Assembly: GCA_003476475.1 (NCBI GenBank)
Contig: DMUD01000066.1
Coordinates: forward strand, 1 to 13,537
Direction of reading: 5' to 3'
DNA: 13,537 nucleotides
From: Cytophagales bacterium
Lineage (GTDB): Bacteria > Bacteroidota > Bacteroidia > Cytophagales > UBA9547
Shown here: positions 6,711 through 13,537 of the stretch, in pieces
Layout of the letters: each line of letters starts with the position of its first letter
Position numbering within the stretch: the first letter of the stretch is position 1
Position numbers and translations under genes: made by a program
Notes under the pieces: generated by a model
Told to the model about the DNA's origin: nothing
What the model saw: only the letters and a program-made list of their open reading frames with translations
The model's database searches: none

Positions 6711-7304
6711 TTATGATGTTTCAGACATTTGATTCAGCATGAATCTCTTTTGAAAAATCATAATAAACAATACTCCCAAAAAAATACTTGAATCGGCCAC
6801 GTTGAAAATAGGCCAAAGGGAGTAAAACTGTCCGCCCAAAATGGGAAGCCAATCTGGTAAATAACCTTCCCAAATGTCCAAATAAAACATATCGATAACC
6901 TGCCCATTGAACCAAGGCGTAGGTGCATCGTAGGGAGCATTGTGTAACAGTACTCCATAAAAAACACTATCTACCACGTTGCCTATCGCACCACCCAGTA
7001 TCATGGCCATGCAAACGAGAAACCCTTTGTGCGCAGCTGTTTCAATTTGTTGGTGCAAATACCATGCTATGGCTCCTATCGCGATAAGTCTGAAAGTGGT
7101 GAGTACTATTTTTCCATAGTTTGAACCTAGTTCTACACCAAAGGCCATACCCGGATTGAGTGTATAGTGAAGTTTGAAAAGGTCGCCTACCAAATGAATC
7201 TCGCCAAAGATCCCCATTTGCATATTGTAGTGTACCAAAAGTTTCACAAGCTGGTCTAAGACCACAACTACCAAACTGATGAGGTATATTTTAGTGTATT
7301 TCAT
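6711..7304 (-). CDS. lspA: Lipoprotein signal peptidase (signal peptidase II)
   Basis: An inner-membrane aspartyl peptidase that removes the signal peptide of prolipoproteins after the cysteine has been lipidated. The 197 aa have four hydrophobic helices. Conserved motifs: DQLVK in the first helix (Asp17), LNPGMAFG (49-56), GGAIGNVVDS (104-113) with catalytic Asp112, and FNVADS (167-172) with catalytic Asp171. About 40 residues more than in the ~164-aa proteobacterial enzyme lie between the two aspartates; this loop, with QVIDMFYLDIW and YLPDWLP, is familiar from Bacteroidota LspA. I chose the ATG at 7304: the open frame reaches 7373, but that would overlap kynU and add a non-family segment. 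It lies 29 nt after the kynU stop, probably co-transcribed. Confidence 0.94.
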   Translation of the reverse strand: MKYTKIYLISLVVVVLDQLVKLLVHYNMQMGIFGEIHLVGDLFKLHYTLNPGMAFGVELGSNYGKIVLTTFRLIAIGAIAWYLHQQIETAAHKGFLVCMAMILGGAIGNVVDSVFYGVLLHNAPYDAPTPWFNGQVIDMFYLDIWEGYLPDWLPILGGQFYSLWPIFNVADSSIFLGVLFIMIFQKRFMLNQMSETS

Positions 7305-7333
7305 AATCGAAAGAGGCACAAAGAACGATAATT

Positions 7334-8524
7334 TTACAGCAATTCGTGTAATACGTCCATAAATTGCTGCCATTCATCGTTAGTGTTGTACAAGGGGCAA
7401 AAAGAGAATCTCAAAATATTGGGTTCACGCCAGTCGGCTGTTATTTGCCTTGACTTTAGCTGCGCTATTAGCTTTTTATTCTGTTTGGGCAACATCACAC
7501 TCAGCATGTTTCCGTTGTTTTCTAGGGGTGTCAAAAGCTGAACACCCGGCACATTTTGTAGCCATTCAAAAGCTATTTTAGTTTGTGTGCTGCTTTTGGC
7601 ATGCAAATCGGCAATTTGATTGGCAAGAAAAATGTCTAAAGAAGCGCGCAGAGCCGCCAAACTGAGCACATTGGCATTGCTGTGTTGCCAGGCATCGGCA
7701 TTGGGGATAGGGTCAAAACTTTGTTGTGTCTGAAAACGGGTTTCTTCCTTGTTTCCCCACCAGCCTGCCAGAATATTTGGTTCGCAGGTAGTAGTATCTA
7801 GTTTATTGGGAAAGTTTTTTTCGTGGATGAAATAACCACCCACAGCCCCTGGGCCCGCATTCAAATATTTGTAAGAACACCACACTGCAAAATCGATACC
7901 CCAATCGTGAAGATGCAAAGGAACATTGCCGATAGCATGTGCCAAATCAAATCCTATTCTAATGCCATGTTGCGAAGCAGCCCTTGCAATTTCTTTCATG
8001 TCAGCCACTTGCCCACTCATGAAATTTACTCCCGAAAGCCAAATCAACGCCAATTCTTCGTTGTATTCCTCTATCTGTGAAAGAATATAATCTGTTGAAA
8101 AACAAAAACTTGCATCGTGCTTTAGCCACACAATAGCTTCTTTTGGATTAAATCCCCTAAACTTTGCGTGTGTTTCCAAAGCAAAAGTGTCGGAAGGAAA
8201 GCCAATATCTTCGGCTAAAATTTTGTGTTTTTGAGTGGTGGGCTGGTAAAAAGAGGCCAGTAGAAAATGGAGATTGGAGGTAAGGGAGCCATAGGCCACC
8301 ACCTCCGATTCTTTTGCCCCGCAAAGGTGAGCCAAGCCAGGTTTCAGAAAATGGGGATAATGAAACCAAGGATTAGGCTCGTCGAAATGACCATCAACTG
8401 CCTGTTTCGCCCATTTATCCAATTCCAAAGCCATATATTCTTTGGTGGCAATTGGCTGCAAACCAAGCGAATGGCCACAAAAATAGCTTGTAGGTAGATG
8501 GTTATGAATTGGACGATGGAACAT
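7334..8524 (-). CDS. kynU: Kynureninase (PLP-dependent)
   Basis: Cleaves kynurenine or 3-hydroxykynurenine to (hydroxy)anthranilate and alanine in tryptophan catabolism or de novo NAD synthesis. The 396-aa protein has the fold-type I aminotransferase pattern: GHSLGLQP (17-24, usually GNSLGLQP), GSLTSNLH (79-86), FDLAHAIGN (192-200) with the PLP-binding Asp193, WCSYKYLNAGPG (215-226) with Schiff-base Lys219, GWWG (254-257) and DWREPN (364-369). The N-terminus is short: homologs have roughly 20 more residues, including a helix ahead of the F-x-x-P segment. The frame upstream is closed by a TAA right before a TTG at 8539, so no in-frame extension exists; the ATG at 8524 is the first good start. 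It follows lon by 71 nt and precedes lspA by 29 nt. Other kynurenine-pathway genes are not in the window. Confidence 0.92.
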   Translation of the reverse strand: MFHRPIHNHLPTSYFCGHSLGLQPIATKEYMALELDKWAKQAVDGHFDEPNPWFHYPHFLKPGLAHLCGAKESEVVAYGSLTSNLHFLLASFYQPTTQKHKILAEDIGFPSDTFALETHAKFRGFNPKEAIVWLKHDASFCFSTDYILSQIEEYNEELALIWLSGVNFMSGQVADMKEIARAASQHGIRIGFDLAHAIGNVPLHLHDWGIDFAVWCSYKYLNAGPGAVGGYFIHEKNFPNKLDTTTCEPNILAGWWGNKEETRFQTQQSFDPIPNADAWQHSNANVLSLAALRASLDIFLANQIADLHAKSSTQTKIAFEWLQNVPGVQLLTPLENNGNMLSVMLPKQNKKLIAQLKSRQITADWREPNILRFSFCPLYNTNDEWQQFMDVLHELL

Positions 8525-8525
8525 G

Positions 8526-8554
8526 CAAAAATGATACAATTAGCTACAAACCAA
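8526..8554 (-). promoter_or_regulatory. Possible promoter upstream of kynU
   Basis: On the - strand, TTG (8554-8552) lies 18 nt before CATTTTTG (8533-8526), a 7-of-8 match to TAnnTTTG. The spacing fits Bacteroidota promoters, but the element ends one base before the ATG, so the transcript would be leaderless or the start lies further on. Confidence 0.3.
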
Positions 8555-8595
8555 TTTTTCTGTATAGTTCAAGTTGCAAATTGAGCATGTAATGT

Positions 8596-11046
8596 TTACA
8601 CCGCCACGGCTTTTTCTTCCAACTTGAAATGAATGGGATTGCCCACCATTTCGGGAAGAAGTGCCAAGGTTAGAACTTCTGAAGCATGATTTACATAATT
8701 GATTTTCAATCCTTTCAAGTCATTTTTGGCTATTTCCTCAATGTCTTTTTTGTTTTTGACACAAAGAATGATTTCTTGGATTCCAGCTCTTTTGGCAGCT
8801 AATATCTTTTCCTTTATTCCCCCTACTGGTAGTACACGACCACTAAGAGTGATTTCTCCGGTCATGGCTAGGTTGGGTTTTATTTTGCGTTGGGTAAAGA
8901 CCGAAGCCAATGAAGTGAGCATGGTAATACCTGCCGACGGCCCATCTTTAGGCACAGCTCCCGCTGGTACGTGTATGTGCAAGTCGTATTGGTCAAAAAC
9001 GCGTGAATCAATTTGAAGATTTTCGGAAATAGATTTTAAGAAAGAAAGGGCAGCGAGTGCCGATTCCTTCATCACATCGCCCAGCTGACCAGAAATGGTG
9101 AGTTTTCCTTTCCCTTTGCTCAAACTCGATTCGATGAAAAGTATTTCGCCACCCACTGAAGTCCAAGCCAAGCCTGTGACTACCCCTGCATAGCGATTGT
9201 CGACATAGATTTCCTTGTCGAAAACTTCGGCTCCAGTCAATTCTACTACTTCTTTGGCGTGTAGTGTTTTGGGGTATTCCTCGTCTGCCGCAATCCTTTT
9301 GGCCACTTTCCTTATTACGGTACCTATTTGGCGTTCCAAATTGCGTACTCCCGATTCGCGCGTGTACCCTTCAATGATTTTGAGCAGGGCATCGTCGGCT
9401 AGGTGCAAGTCTTTCGCTTTCAAACCATGTTCGGCTTTTTGTTTGGGCAGAAGATGTTGTTTGGCTATCTCCAACTTTTCCTCGATGGTATAACCGTTCA
9501 ACTCAATAATTTCCATCCTATCGCGCAAGGCAGGATGTATGGTATCCAAGGCATTGGAAGTGGCGATGAAAAGAATTTTGGAGAGGTCGTAATCCAAATC
9601 CAAGTAATTGTCGGCAAAGGCATTGTTTTGCTCTGGGTCTAGTACTTCCAACAAAGCAGACGAGGGGTCGCCCCGAAAATCGGAACCCACCTTGTCTATT
9701 TCATCCAAAATAAAGACAGGGTTGGAAGACTGTGCTTTTTTCAAACTGGAAATGATACGGCCAGGCATGGCTCCTATGTAGGTGCGGCGATGCCCTCGTA
9801 TTTCGGCTTCATCGCGCAAGCCACCAAGCGACATGCGTACGTACTTTCTGTTTAAAGCCTTGGCAATAGATCGGCCAAGAGAGGTTTTGCCAACACCTGG
9901 TGGCCCATACAAACATAGGATAGGGGCTTTCAACCCTTCGTTTTGCTTGTTGAATTCGTTTTTCAGCTTCAACACTGCCAAATACTCGATAATGCGCTCT
10001 TTGACTTTTTCCAAACCAAAATGCTCTTTGTCCAGTATTTTTTTAGCTCGTTTTAGGTCGAAGTTATCTTTGGTGTATTCGTTCCAAGGCAAATCGACCA
10101 AAAATTCAACATAATTCAACGCCATTGGATATTCGGCAGCCGAGGGGTTGATGCGTGACAATTTGTCTATTTCTTTTTTGAAATGCATTGCAATCTCTGG
10201 CGGCCATTTCTTCTTTTCTCCCTTTGCGCGCAATTTTTCTACTTCTTGGTCATGGCTTTCCATTCCAAGCTCTTCTTGCAAGGCTTTTATTTGTTGGCGC
10301 AAAAAATAATCTCTTTGCTGCTGGTCTATGTCCGAGTTTACCTTGTCTTGAATCTTGTTTTTGAGTTCGAGCAACTGTATGTCGCGGTTCAAATATTCAA
10401 GCAATAAGTTTACTTGTTCCATGCCGTCCGACATCTCGAGCAGTTTCTGCTTTTCGGTAACCTCGATGTTGGCGTTAGAGGAAAGAAAATGGGTGAGAAA
10501 AGCTGGGTTTTCGATATTGTTAATGGCGATGCCCGCTTCGCGTGGTATTTCAGGGTTCAGTCGTAAGATTTTACTGGCCGAATCACGTAAAGTTTGTATC
10601 AGTGCTTTTTGCTCCCGATTTAGTTTGGAGGGAAAGCTTTCGGGCAACAGGCTCACTTTGGCCAAGATGTAGGGCTCAGAAGCGGCCACATCGTCTATAC
10701 GAAATCGCTGTTTTCCTTGAATAATAATGGTCGTATTGCCGTCGGGCAACACCAACATTTTGAGAATAAGCGCTACGGTACCTATTTTGTAAATATCGTC
10801 GATGGTGGCATCTTCAAGAGTAGGCTTTTCCTGGGCTACAACCCCTATGATTTTATTGCCTTTGTAGGCTCTTTTCACGAGTTTAATCGATTTTTGTCGG
10901 CCTACAGTGATGGGAATAACCACCCCAGGAAACAATACCGTATTTCGAATAGTCAAAATGGGCAGTTGTTCTGGCAAGTCTACCTGTTTCAATTCCTCAT
11001 CTGTGGGCATAATGGGAACCATGTCTACCAAACCATCGTCTAGCAT
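8596..11046 (-). CDS. lon: ATP-dependent protease Lon
   Basis: A cytoplasmic AAA+ serine protease (homohexamer in the family) that degrades misfolded and regulatory proteins. The 816 aa are full length. The LON N-domain covers about 26-230 (LPILTIRNTVLFPGVVIPI), then a coiled-coil linker (DQQQRDYFLRQQIKALQEEL, 241-260). The AAA+ module has Walker A GPPGVGKT (381-388), Walker B VFILDEID (444-451) and the sensor segment ATSNALDTI. The protease domain carries the Ser-Lys dyad: Ser704 in PKDGPSAG and Lys747 in VGGIKEK, with the same spacing (43) as in E. coli Lon. The ATG at 11046 fits the family start. kynU and lspA follow on the same strand. A consensus-perfect sigma-54 promoter lies upstream, suggesting activator-dependent expression rather than simple constitutive transcription. 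Confidence 0.97.
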   Translation of the reverse strand: MLDDGLVDMVPIMPTDEELKQVDLPEQLPILTIRNTVLFPGVVIPITVGRQKSIKLVKRAYKGNKIIGVVAQEKPTLEDATIDDIYKIGTVALILKMLVLPDGNTTIIIQGKQRFRIDDVAASEPYILAKVSLLPESFPSKLNREQKALIQTLRDSASKILRLNPEIPREAGIAINNIENPAFLTHFLSSNANIEVTEKQKLLEMSDGMEQVNLLLEYLNRDIQLLELKNKIQDKVNSDIDQQQRDYFLRQQIKALQEELGMESHDQEVEKLRAKGEKKKWPPEIAMHFKKEIDKLSRINPSAAEYPMALNYVEFLVDLPWNEYTKDNFDLKRAKKILDKEHFGLEKVKERIIEYLAVLKLKNEFNKQNEGLKAPILCLYGPPGVGKTSLGRSIAKALNRKYVRMSLGGLRDEAEIRGHRRTYIGAMPGRIISSLKKAQSSNPVFILDEIDKVGSDFRGDPSSALLEVLDPEQNNAFADNYLDLDYDLSKILFIATSNALDTIHPALRDRMEIIELNGYTIEEKLEIAKQHLLPKQKAEHGLKAKDLHLADDALLKIIEGYTRESGVRNLERQIGTVIRKVAKRIAADEEYPKTLHAKEVVELTGAEVFDKEIYVDNRYAGVVTGLAWTSVGGEILFIESSLSKGKGKLTISGQLGDVMKESALAALSFLKSISENLQIDSRVFDQYDLHIHVPAGAVPKDGPSAGITMLTSLASVFTQRKIKPNLAMTGEITLSGRVLPVGGIKEKILAAKRAGIQEIILCVKNKKDIEEIAKNDLKGLKINYVNHASEVLTLALLPEMVGNPIHFKLEEKAVAV

Positions 11047-11077
11047 AAGTACTCATTTAGTTAATTTTTCGTTTTTT

Positions 11078-11085
11078 CAAAAATG
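11078..11085 (-). promoter_or_regulatory. Possible -7 element close to lon
   Basis: CATTTTTG on the - strand matches TAnnTTTG at 7 of 8 positions and ends 31 nt before the lon ATG. No -33 element is evident. It could be a housekeeping promoter working beside the sigma-54 site further upstream. Confidence 0.3.
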
Positions 11086-11134
11086 CCTAACCTGAAATGA
11101 AAAATTCGACTGGCACATTGAAGAGATAAGTACC

Positions 11135-11152
11135 TTGCAACCTTCGTGCCAA
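11135..11152 (-). promoter_or_regulatory. Sigma-54 (RpoN) -24/-12 promoter facing lon
   Basis: The - strand reads TTGGCACGAAGGTTGCAA. This fits the sigma-54 consensus TGGCACG-N4-TTGCW at every defined base, with the -24 GG and -12 GC at the required spacing and a pyrimidine before the TGG. It points toward lon, predicting a start near 11125 and a leader of about 79 nt. Sigma-54 promoters need an AAA+ enhancer-binding activator; no clear activator site was recognised in the neighbouring 100 bases. Confidence 0.7.
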
Positions 11153-11220
11153 AGAACTTTACACCTTAATATAACCACTATTCAACATTTCTACAAAAAA
11201 GAAGAGTCGAATTTATTTGC

Positions 11221-11228
11221 TATTTTTG
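11221..11228 (+). promoter_or_regulatory. Bacteroidota-type -7 element upstream of the PorE-like gene
   Basis: TATTTTTG lies 42 nt upstream of the ATG at 11271 and matches TAnnTTTG exactly. No TTTG appears 17-23 nt upstream, so the -33 half is weak or absent. It also argues against the TTG at 11217 as the start, since that would lie upstream of the promoter. Confidence 0.5.
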
Positions 11229-11270
11229 TTGAAATCATTCTTGCCAAACAAGTACAAAAAATTGTTTTTT

Positions 11271-13289
11271 ATGCCCAAAAAAATGACAAGATTTTTAAAG
11301 AATCTGTCTTTCAAGGCTTTTTATTTTTTCCTCACCCTGCAACTTTTAGCAAGTAACAAGGCACTTTTTGCCCAAAATGATATAGAAAGTAAAAGTTGGA
11401 AAACCACAGGTTTTGTTGCTAACTATAATAAGCACCACGACATTGTCTTTCGTTTTAAAAACATAAATATAATTTCATTATTTCAAAACCCAGCCTTATT
11501 GTCCAAAATCAAAACTTTGGAACAGAAAAAAGACTATGCCAACCTTTTGCCCGCTTTAGAAGAGTATGTCGGAAATTTTGGCATACAAAATTTTTATAAA
11601 AACACGAGTTATCTCTGGAAATTGGGACAATTGTATGAACGCAACAAATTACAAGCGCATGCAAAGGCCATGTACAGGCTAGTGCTTAAACATTCTAGGG
11701 AAAACACAGAGGGGATAAGAAAATACTACGACACCATTACGGTAAACGAAAGGCAGAATTATGTTCCATTAAAGTACTACTACGAACTGGTCGAATACCG
11801 AAAATCGGTGGATACGTTGCGCCCGCCACAAAGTGTATTGCTTAATATGGGTAGCGAGGTAAATTCCAAATTTGAAGACTATGCACCTGCTATGCACCCC
11901 AAAGACAACCTCCTGCTTTTCACCTCGCAAAGAAATGTAAACGGCGGTACTGGCAAAAAAGATGAAGACATTTATTATACACGCAACTACGACGGTTTTT
12001 GGGACACCGCCGAACCGTTCAAAAACATCAACACGCGCTATAACGAAGGCTCGGCATGCATGAGCCGCGATGGCAAAACCATATATTTTTCCCGTTGTTC
12101 TGCCCCTGGCGGGTATGGAAACTGCGATTTGTACATATCCAATTTGCAAGATGACAGCACGTGGACCAAGCCACAAAATTTGGGCTTGTACATCAATTCA
12201 AGGGGTTGGGACTCTCAGCCTTCGCTTTCCCACACCGAAGACACTCTTTTTTTCAGTTCCGACCGACTAGGCGGTTTTGGGCTTACCGATATTTATATGA
12301 GCACAAAAGATAAAAAAACAGGCAATTGGGGCAAGGCCATGAATTTAGGACCCACTATCAACACTCGCGGAAGTGAAGTGAGCCCCTTTTTCCACCCAGT
12401 TTTCAATGTGCTTTATTTCAGTTCAAACGGACATTTGTTGCAATTCGGAGATTTTGATATTTACAAATCGTACCTCAAAGAGGGCTATTGGCAAGAGCCC
12501 ACAAGCATTGGACCCTTGGTAAATGGGCCAGCAAGTGAATATTATTTCAGTATAGACCACGACTCAAAAAAACTTTTTTATGCCAAATCGGAAAAAACTG
12601 ACCGTACTAACCTGGACCTGTATTCCTTTCCTTTAAACATGGAAGCACAACCCGAAGCCACCACATGGTTGTCGGGGTCGCTGAAAGATTCCATAACTGG
12701 TAGCCCTTTCAGAGGCATTGTGTCGGTCATAGACCTTACCAAGGGCATAGAAGTGGCCCCTAAATACTTGCGACCCGACGGCTCTTTCGAATTTGACCTA
12801 ATAGACAAAAGCAAATATTTGCTCATAATTCAGGGCGAAGACTTTTTTAGAGTGGAAAAACAAATAAATCTAAATGGCGATACCGTCATGCACTTGCGCA
12901 CTCCTTCTATAGATTTTCGCAGACTGAAGTTCAACTCGTTGGAATTTACCCAGGGAAGCGCCACCATTACGCCCGAAATGTATCGAGACTTGGACCGACT
13001 GGTAAACTATATGCTCGACAACCCAAGCTTAAGCCTTGTTATAGCCGGCCATACCAACAAGGAAGGTAACCACAAAGACAATTTGTTGCTTTCGCAAAAA
13101 AGAGCCAACGCCATCAAAGAATATATCGTAGAATTTGGCGGAATTGAGGAATATCGCATTCGCGCGATTGGTTTTGGAGACACCAAACCCTTGATGGACG
13201 AAAAAAGTGACTACGAGAAGAAAATAAACAGAAGAGTAGAATTTGAATTTTTCAAACAAGAAGAAGAAATGCCCACAGAGGGCGAATAA
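11271..13289 (+). CDS. PorE-like outer-membrane/periplasmic protein: TPR, beta-propeller, CRD and OmpA domains
   Basis: A 672-aa exported protein. A signal peptide covers residues 1-34 (hydrophobic FKAFYFFLTLQLLAS, cut after ALFA before Q35), without a lipobox cysteine. A TPR-like helical part follows (about 75-160, clearest at SYLWKLGQLYERNKLQAHAK, 113-132). Next come five PD40/WD40-like propeller blades: YAPAMHPKDNLLLFTSQR (204-221) and blades near 259-290, 314-345, 368-400 and 421-452, several with FSSDRLGG- or DIY-type motifs. A carboxypeptidase-regulatory-like beta domain lies at about 466-545 and an OmpA C-terminal domain at about 553-661. This order is that of PorE, a peptidoglycan-associated component of the type IX secretion machine, but similar paralogs are common in Bacteroidota. 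The OmpA motif reads GHTNKEG, with Asn596 at the usual diaminopimelate-binding Asp; Arg611 is kept. ATG 11283 is an alternative start. The ftsB-like gene follows after 5 nt. Confidence 0.85.
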   Translation: MPKKMTRFLKNLSFKAFYFFLTLQLLASNKALFAQNDIESKSWKTTGFVANYNKHHDIVFRFKNINIISLFQNPALLSKIKTLEQKKDYANLLPALEEYVGNFGIQNFYKNTSYLWKLGQLYERNKLQAHAKAMYRLVLKHSRENTEGIRKYYDTITVNERQNYVPLKYYYELVEYRKSVDTLRPPQSVLLNMGSEVNSKFEDYAPAMHPKDNLLLFTSQRNVNGGTGKKDEDIYYTRNYDGFWDTAEPFKNINTRYNEGSACMSRDGKTIYFSRCSAPGGYGNCDLYISNLQDDSTWTKPQNLGLYINSRGWDSQPSLSHTEDTLFFSSDRLGGFGLTDIYMSTKDKKTGNWGKAMNLGPTINTRGSEVSPFFHPVFNVLYFSSNGHLLQFGDFDIYKSYLKEGYWQEPTSIGPLVNGPASEYYFSIDHDSKKLFYAKSEKTDRTNLDLYSFPLNMEAQPEATTWLSGSLKDSITGSPFRGIVSVIDLTKGIEVAPKYLRPDGSFEFDLIDKSKYLLIIQGEDFFRVEKQINLNGDTVMHLRTPSIDFRRLKFNSLEFTQGSATITPEMYRDLDRLVNYMLDNPSLSLVIAGHTNKEGNHKDNLLLSQKRANAIKEYIVEFGGIEEYRIRAIGFGDTKPLMDEKSDYEKKINRRVEFEFFKQEEEMPTEGE

Positions 13290-13294
13290 GCGCC

Positions 13295-13537
13295 ATGTTA
13301 AAGAAACTACCTCCCTTTCTAAAAAACTTTTACGTGCTGGTTACAGCCGGATTCATAATTTGGGTGCTATTTTTTGACATCAATGATCTTGTAAATCAGT
13401 ATTTCGCTTTGAAAAAAATGCAAGAACTGGAAGAGGAAAAAGACTTTTACTTGCAAAAAACCGAAGAGGTGAAAAAGGAAAGAGAAGAAGTATTGAGCAA
13501 ACCCCACCTACTTGAAAAGTTTGCCCGCGAAAAATAT
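13295..13537 (+). CDS. FtsB/DivIC-type septum formation initiator (cut by window end)
   Basis: The first 81 codons are present and open to the last base. The layout is that of the FtsB/DivIC family, bitopic membrane proteins that bridge FtsL and FtsQ in the division complex: a short cytoplasmic N-terminus (MLKKLPPFLKNF), one transmembrane helix (about 13-27, YVLVTAGFIIWVLFF), a DINDLVNQY segment, a charged periplasmic coiled coil (about 36-67) and the family hallmark LLEKFAREKY at the edge. The ATG at 13295 lies 5 nt after the stop of the PorE-like gene, so the two are almost certainly co-transcribed and may be translationally coupled. Only the short C-terminal tail is missing. FtsB and DivIC cannot be separated by sequence here. 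Confidence 0.88.
   Translation, partial: MLKKLPPFLKNFYVLVTAGFIIWVLFFDINDLVNQYFALKKMQELEEEKDFYLQKTEEVKKEREEVLSKPHLLEKFAREKY

Noticed and set aside
11111..11151. TGGCAC ... GTGCCA inverted repeat (11111-11116 and 11146-11151) between lon and the PorE-like gene.
   Set aside because: The 29-nt spacing is long and the right arm is part of the sigma-54 -24 element, so the match is probably incidental.
1..13537. Search for mobile elements, CRISPR arrays, toxin-antitoxin pairs, tRNA or rRNA genes and phage genes.
   Set aside because: No transposase or integrase motifs, no regularly spaced repeats, no RNA gene folds and no abrupt change of base composition were seen.

Overview
The window is a compact, AT-rich chromosomal stretch from a member of the Bacteroidota (Cytophaga-like in gene content; the genus cannot be told). 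Four things point there: translation starts mostly lack Shine-Dalgarno motifs; the octamer TATTTTTG, matching the Bacteroidota -7 promoter element TAnnTTTG, stands upstream of several genes; heptose kinase and LspA have their Bacteroidota forms; and a TPR/beta-propeller/OmpA protein resembles the type IX secretion component PorE. No tRNA, rRNA, insertion sequence, prophage or CRISPR array was seen. The longest gene-free stretch is about 224 bases.

Layout. A truncated tRNA methyltransferase gene (trmN6-like, + strand) enters at the left edge and meets a convergent 130-aa TerB-like gene that has its own promoter and a perfect 22-bp palindrome. Next, on the - strand, is a type II (eukaryote-type) glutamine synthetase with a strong terminator, then a PfkB-type heptose-phosphate kinase (rfaE1) placed 27 nt downstream of a secreted M1 metallopeptidase. 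The peptidase is divergent from a + strand aldose-1-epimerase-like gene, followed by an 80-aa coiled-coil/membrane protein (DUF1640-like). Next come three - strand genes in the order lon, kynU, lspA, closely spaced and possibly co-transcribed. Divergent from lon, a PorE-like OmpA-family protein is followed after 5 nt by an ftsB/divIC-type gene that runs off the right edge.

Most genes are housekeeping: nitrogen assimilation, LPS core heptose, protein quality control, lipoprotein maturation, tryptophan/kynurenine catabolism, envelope and division. I found no clear new multi-gene system. The most notable signals are a consensus-perfect sigma-54 (-24/-12) promoter facing lon, a palindrome at the predicted transcription start of the TerB-like gene, an Asp-to-Asn change in the peptidoglycan-binding motif of the PorE-like protein, and a kynureninase lacking the usual N-terminal segment.
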